Source: Halieaceae bacterium UBA3479
GTDB taxonomy: Bacteria; Pseudomonadota; Gammaproteobacteria; Pseudomonadales; Halieaceae
NCBI GenBank assembly: GCA_002377985.1
Contig: DFQW01000097.1
Span: 16,233 to 24,806 of the forward strand
Reading direction: 5' to 3'
DNA: 8,574 bases
The translations under genes were made by a program, and so were the position numbers. Numbering within the stretch: position 1 is the stretch's first letter; each line of letters starts with the position of its first letter. This document shows, piece after piece, positions 8,193-8,574 of this stretch. The notes under the pieces are model-generated. The model did no database searches. It was given only the letters and a program-made list of their open reading frames with translations, and was not told the origin of the DNA.

Positions 8193-8212
8193 GGCGCTAC
8201 ACTAGGAGCGCC
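8193..8212. repeat. Perfect inverted repeat in the hisB-mutY spacer
   Basis: GGCGCT (8193-8198) and AGCGCC (8207-8212) are separated by 8 bases. On the minus strand it lies just after a possible his -10 element, covering the likely transcription start. It could be an operator for a dimeric repressor or a 5' UTR hairpin. A second small hairpin, CGCGG (8173-8177) and CCGCG (8183-8187), lies between it and the hisB ribosome site. No leader peptide with a run of His codons is present, so a classical his attenuator is not supported. Confidence 0.5.
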
Positions 8213-8220
8213 ATTGTATA
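8213..8220 (-). promoter_or_regulatory. Candidate -10 element of the his cluster promoter
   Basis: The minus strand reads TATACAAT, containing TACAAT (five of six to TATAAT). The best -35 at 17 bases is ATGAAG, a poor match. Transcription would begin about 50 bases before hisB. The plus strand of the same AT-rich patch (TATAGA, 8217-8222) could serve mutY, but no -35 supports it. Confidence 0.33.
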
Positions 8221-8260
8221 GAAAGAGCCCCCGTACTTCATTGCGAAGCTTTACCACTTC

Positions 8261-8574
8261 ATGACGATCCACACATCCATTGCCGAACCCCTGCTTGAAT
8301 GGTTTGACCACTTCGGCCGCAAAGATCTGCCCTGGCAACACAGCAGAACCCCGTATCGGGTTTGGGTGTCAGAGATCATGCTGCAGCAGACGCAGGTCGC
8401 GACCGTTATCCCGTTTTATGAGCGTTTTATGTCGGCTCTACCGACGGTGGCGGATCTGGCAGCGGCGCCGGAGGATCAGGTGCTTCATCTCTGGACCGGG
8501 CTGGGATATTACGCGCGCGCACGAAACTTACATCGCTGCGCGCAACGGGTATATGCAGAACACGGCGGAAGGTT
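8261..8574 (+). CDS. mutY: Adenine DNA glycosylase MutY (5' part, cut by window edge)
   Basis: Base-excision repair enzyme that removes adenine mispaired with 8-oxoguanine. The first 104 complete codons are present and open to the window end. They show the MutY N-terminus: GRKDLPWQ (19-26), [16 protein letters not shown] (31-46) with catalytic E38, and the helix-hairpin-helix region around [15 protein letters not shown] (76-90). The rest of the HhH motif, the catalytic aspartate, the 4Fe-4S cysteines and the C-terminal 8-oxoG recognition domain lie outside. The ATG at 8261 is the only start in this frame after an upstream stop at 8219; the ribosome site is weak. The motif set and LQQTQV segment favour MutY over endonuclease III. 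It is divergent from hisB across 104 bases. Confidence 0.96.
   Translation, partial: MTIHTSIAEPLLEWFDHFGRKDLPWQHSRTPYRVWVSEIMLQQTQVATVIPFYERFMSALPTVADLAAAPEDQVLHLWTGLGYYARARNLHRCAQRVYAEHGGR

Noticed and set aside
7437..8264. A 275-codon open frame on the plus strand opposite hisB and the 5' part of hisH
   Set aside because: It is antisense to two strongly recognisable his genes, its product is His-, Leu- and Arg-rich with no domain I recognise, and it runs through the his start region. It is a by-product of hisB/hisH codon use.
8221..8320. A his attenuator leader peptide upstream of hisB
   Set aside because: The minus strand from 8320 to 8157 has no short frame with a run of His codons and no terminator/antiterminator pair with a T-run.

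Overview
The window is an ordinary, gene-dense chromosomal segment of a Gram-negative bacterium, most likely a gammaproteobacterium related to Pseudomonas or the marine Cellvibrionales type. This rests on moderately high G+C, intact proteobacterial housekeeping proteins, and a gene order (gpmI-envC-ctpA beside hisB-hisH-hisA-hisF, then mutY) that I know from Pseudomonas-like genomes. Genus-level placement is not supported. I see no mobile element, CRISPR array, tRNA, rRNA, phage gene or defence system, and no gap between genes exceeds about 125 bases.

Layout: bases 13-966 (minus) encode a FieF/YiiP-type cation diffusion facilitator. A 122-base divergent spacer separates it from a plus-strand cluster: gpmI (glycolytic phosphoglycerate mutase, 1089-2681), an EnvC-type amidase activator with a degenerate LytM domain (2715-3854) and the periplasmic protease CtpA (3909-5267). 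A 116-base convergent spacer with several small hairpins follows. The minus-strand histidine cluster is transcribed right to left as hisB (8156-7548), hisH (7544-6891), hisA (6900-6157) and hisF (6157-5384), with gaps or overlaps of only a few bases, so it is almost certainly one translationally coupled unit. A 104-base divergent spacer with a perfect inverted repeat separates hisB from the 5' end of mutY (from 8261, cut by the window edge).

How the genes work together: HisH and HisF form the glutamine amidotransferase/cyclase complex that makes imidazole glycerol phosphate from the product of HisA, and HisB dehydrates it, so four consecutive central steps of histidine synthesis are encoded together. 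EnvC and CtpA both act in the envelope on control of peptidoglycan hydrolysis. GpmI is a cytoplasmic glycolytic enzyme that shares the transcription unit by position only. FieF exports divalent metals. MutY is a DNA repair glycosylase.

I looked for a previously undescribed system and did not find one. The second-look items are small: regulatory-looking inverted repeats, an in-phase slippery heptamer inside ctpA, uncertain starts, and the absence of a yibQ-type gene after the envC/ctpA cluster.
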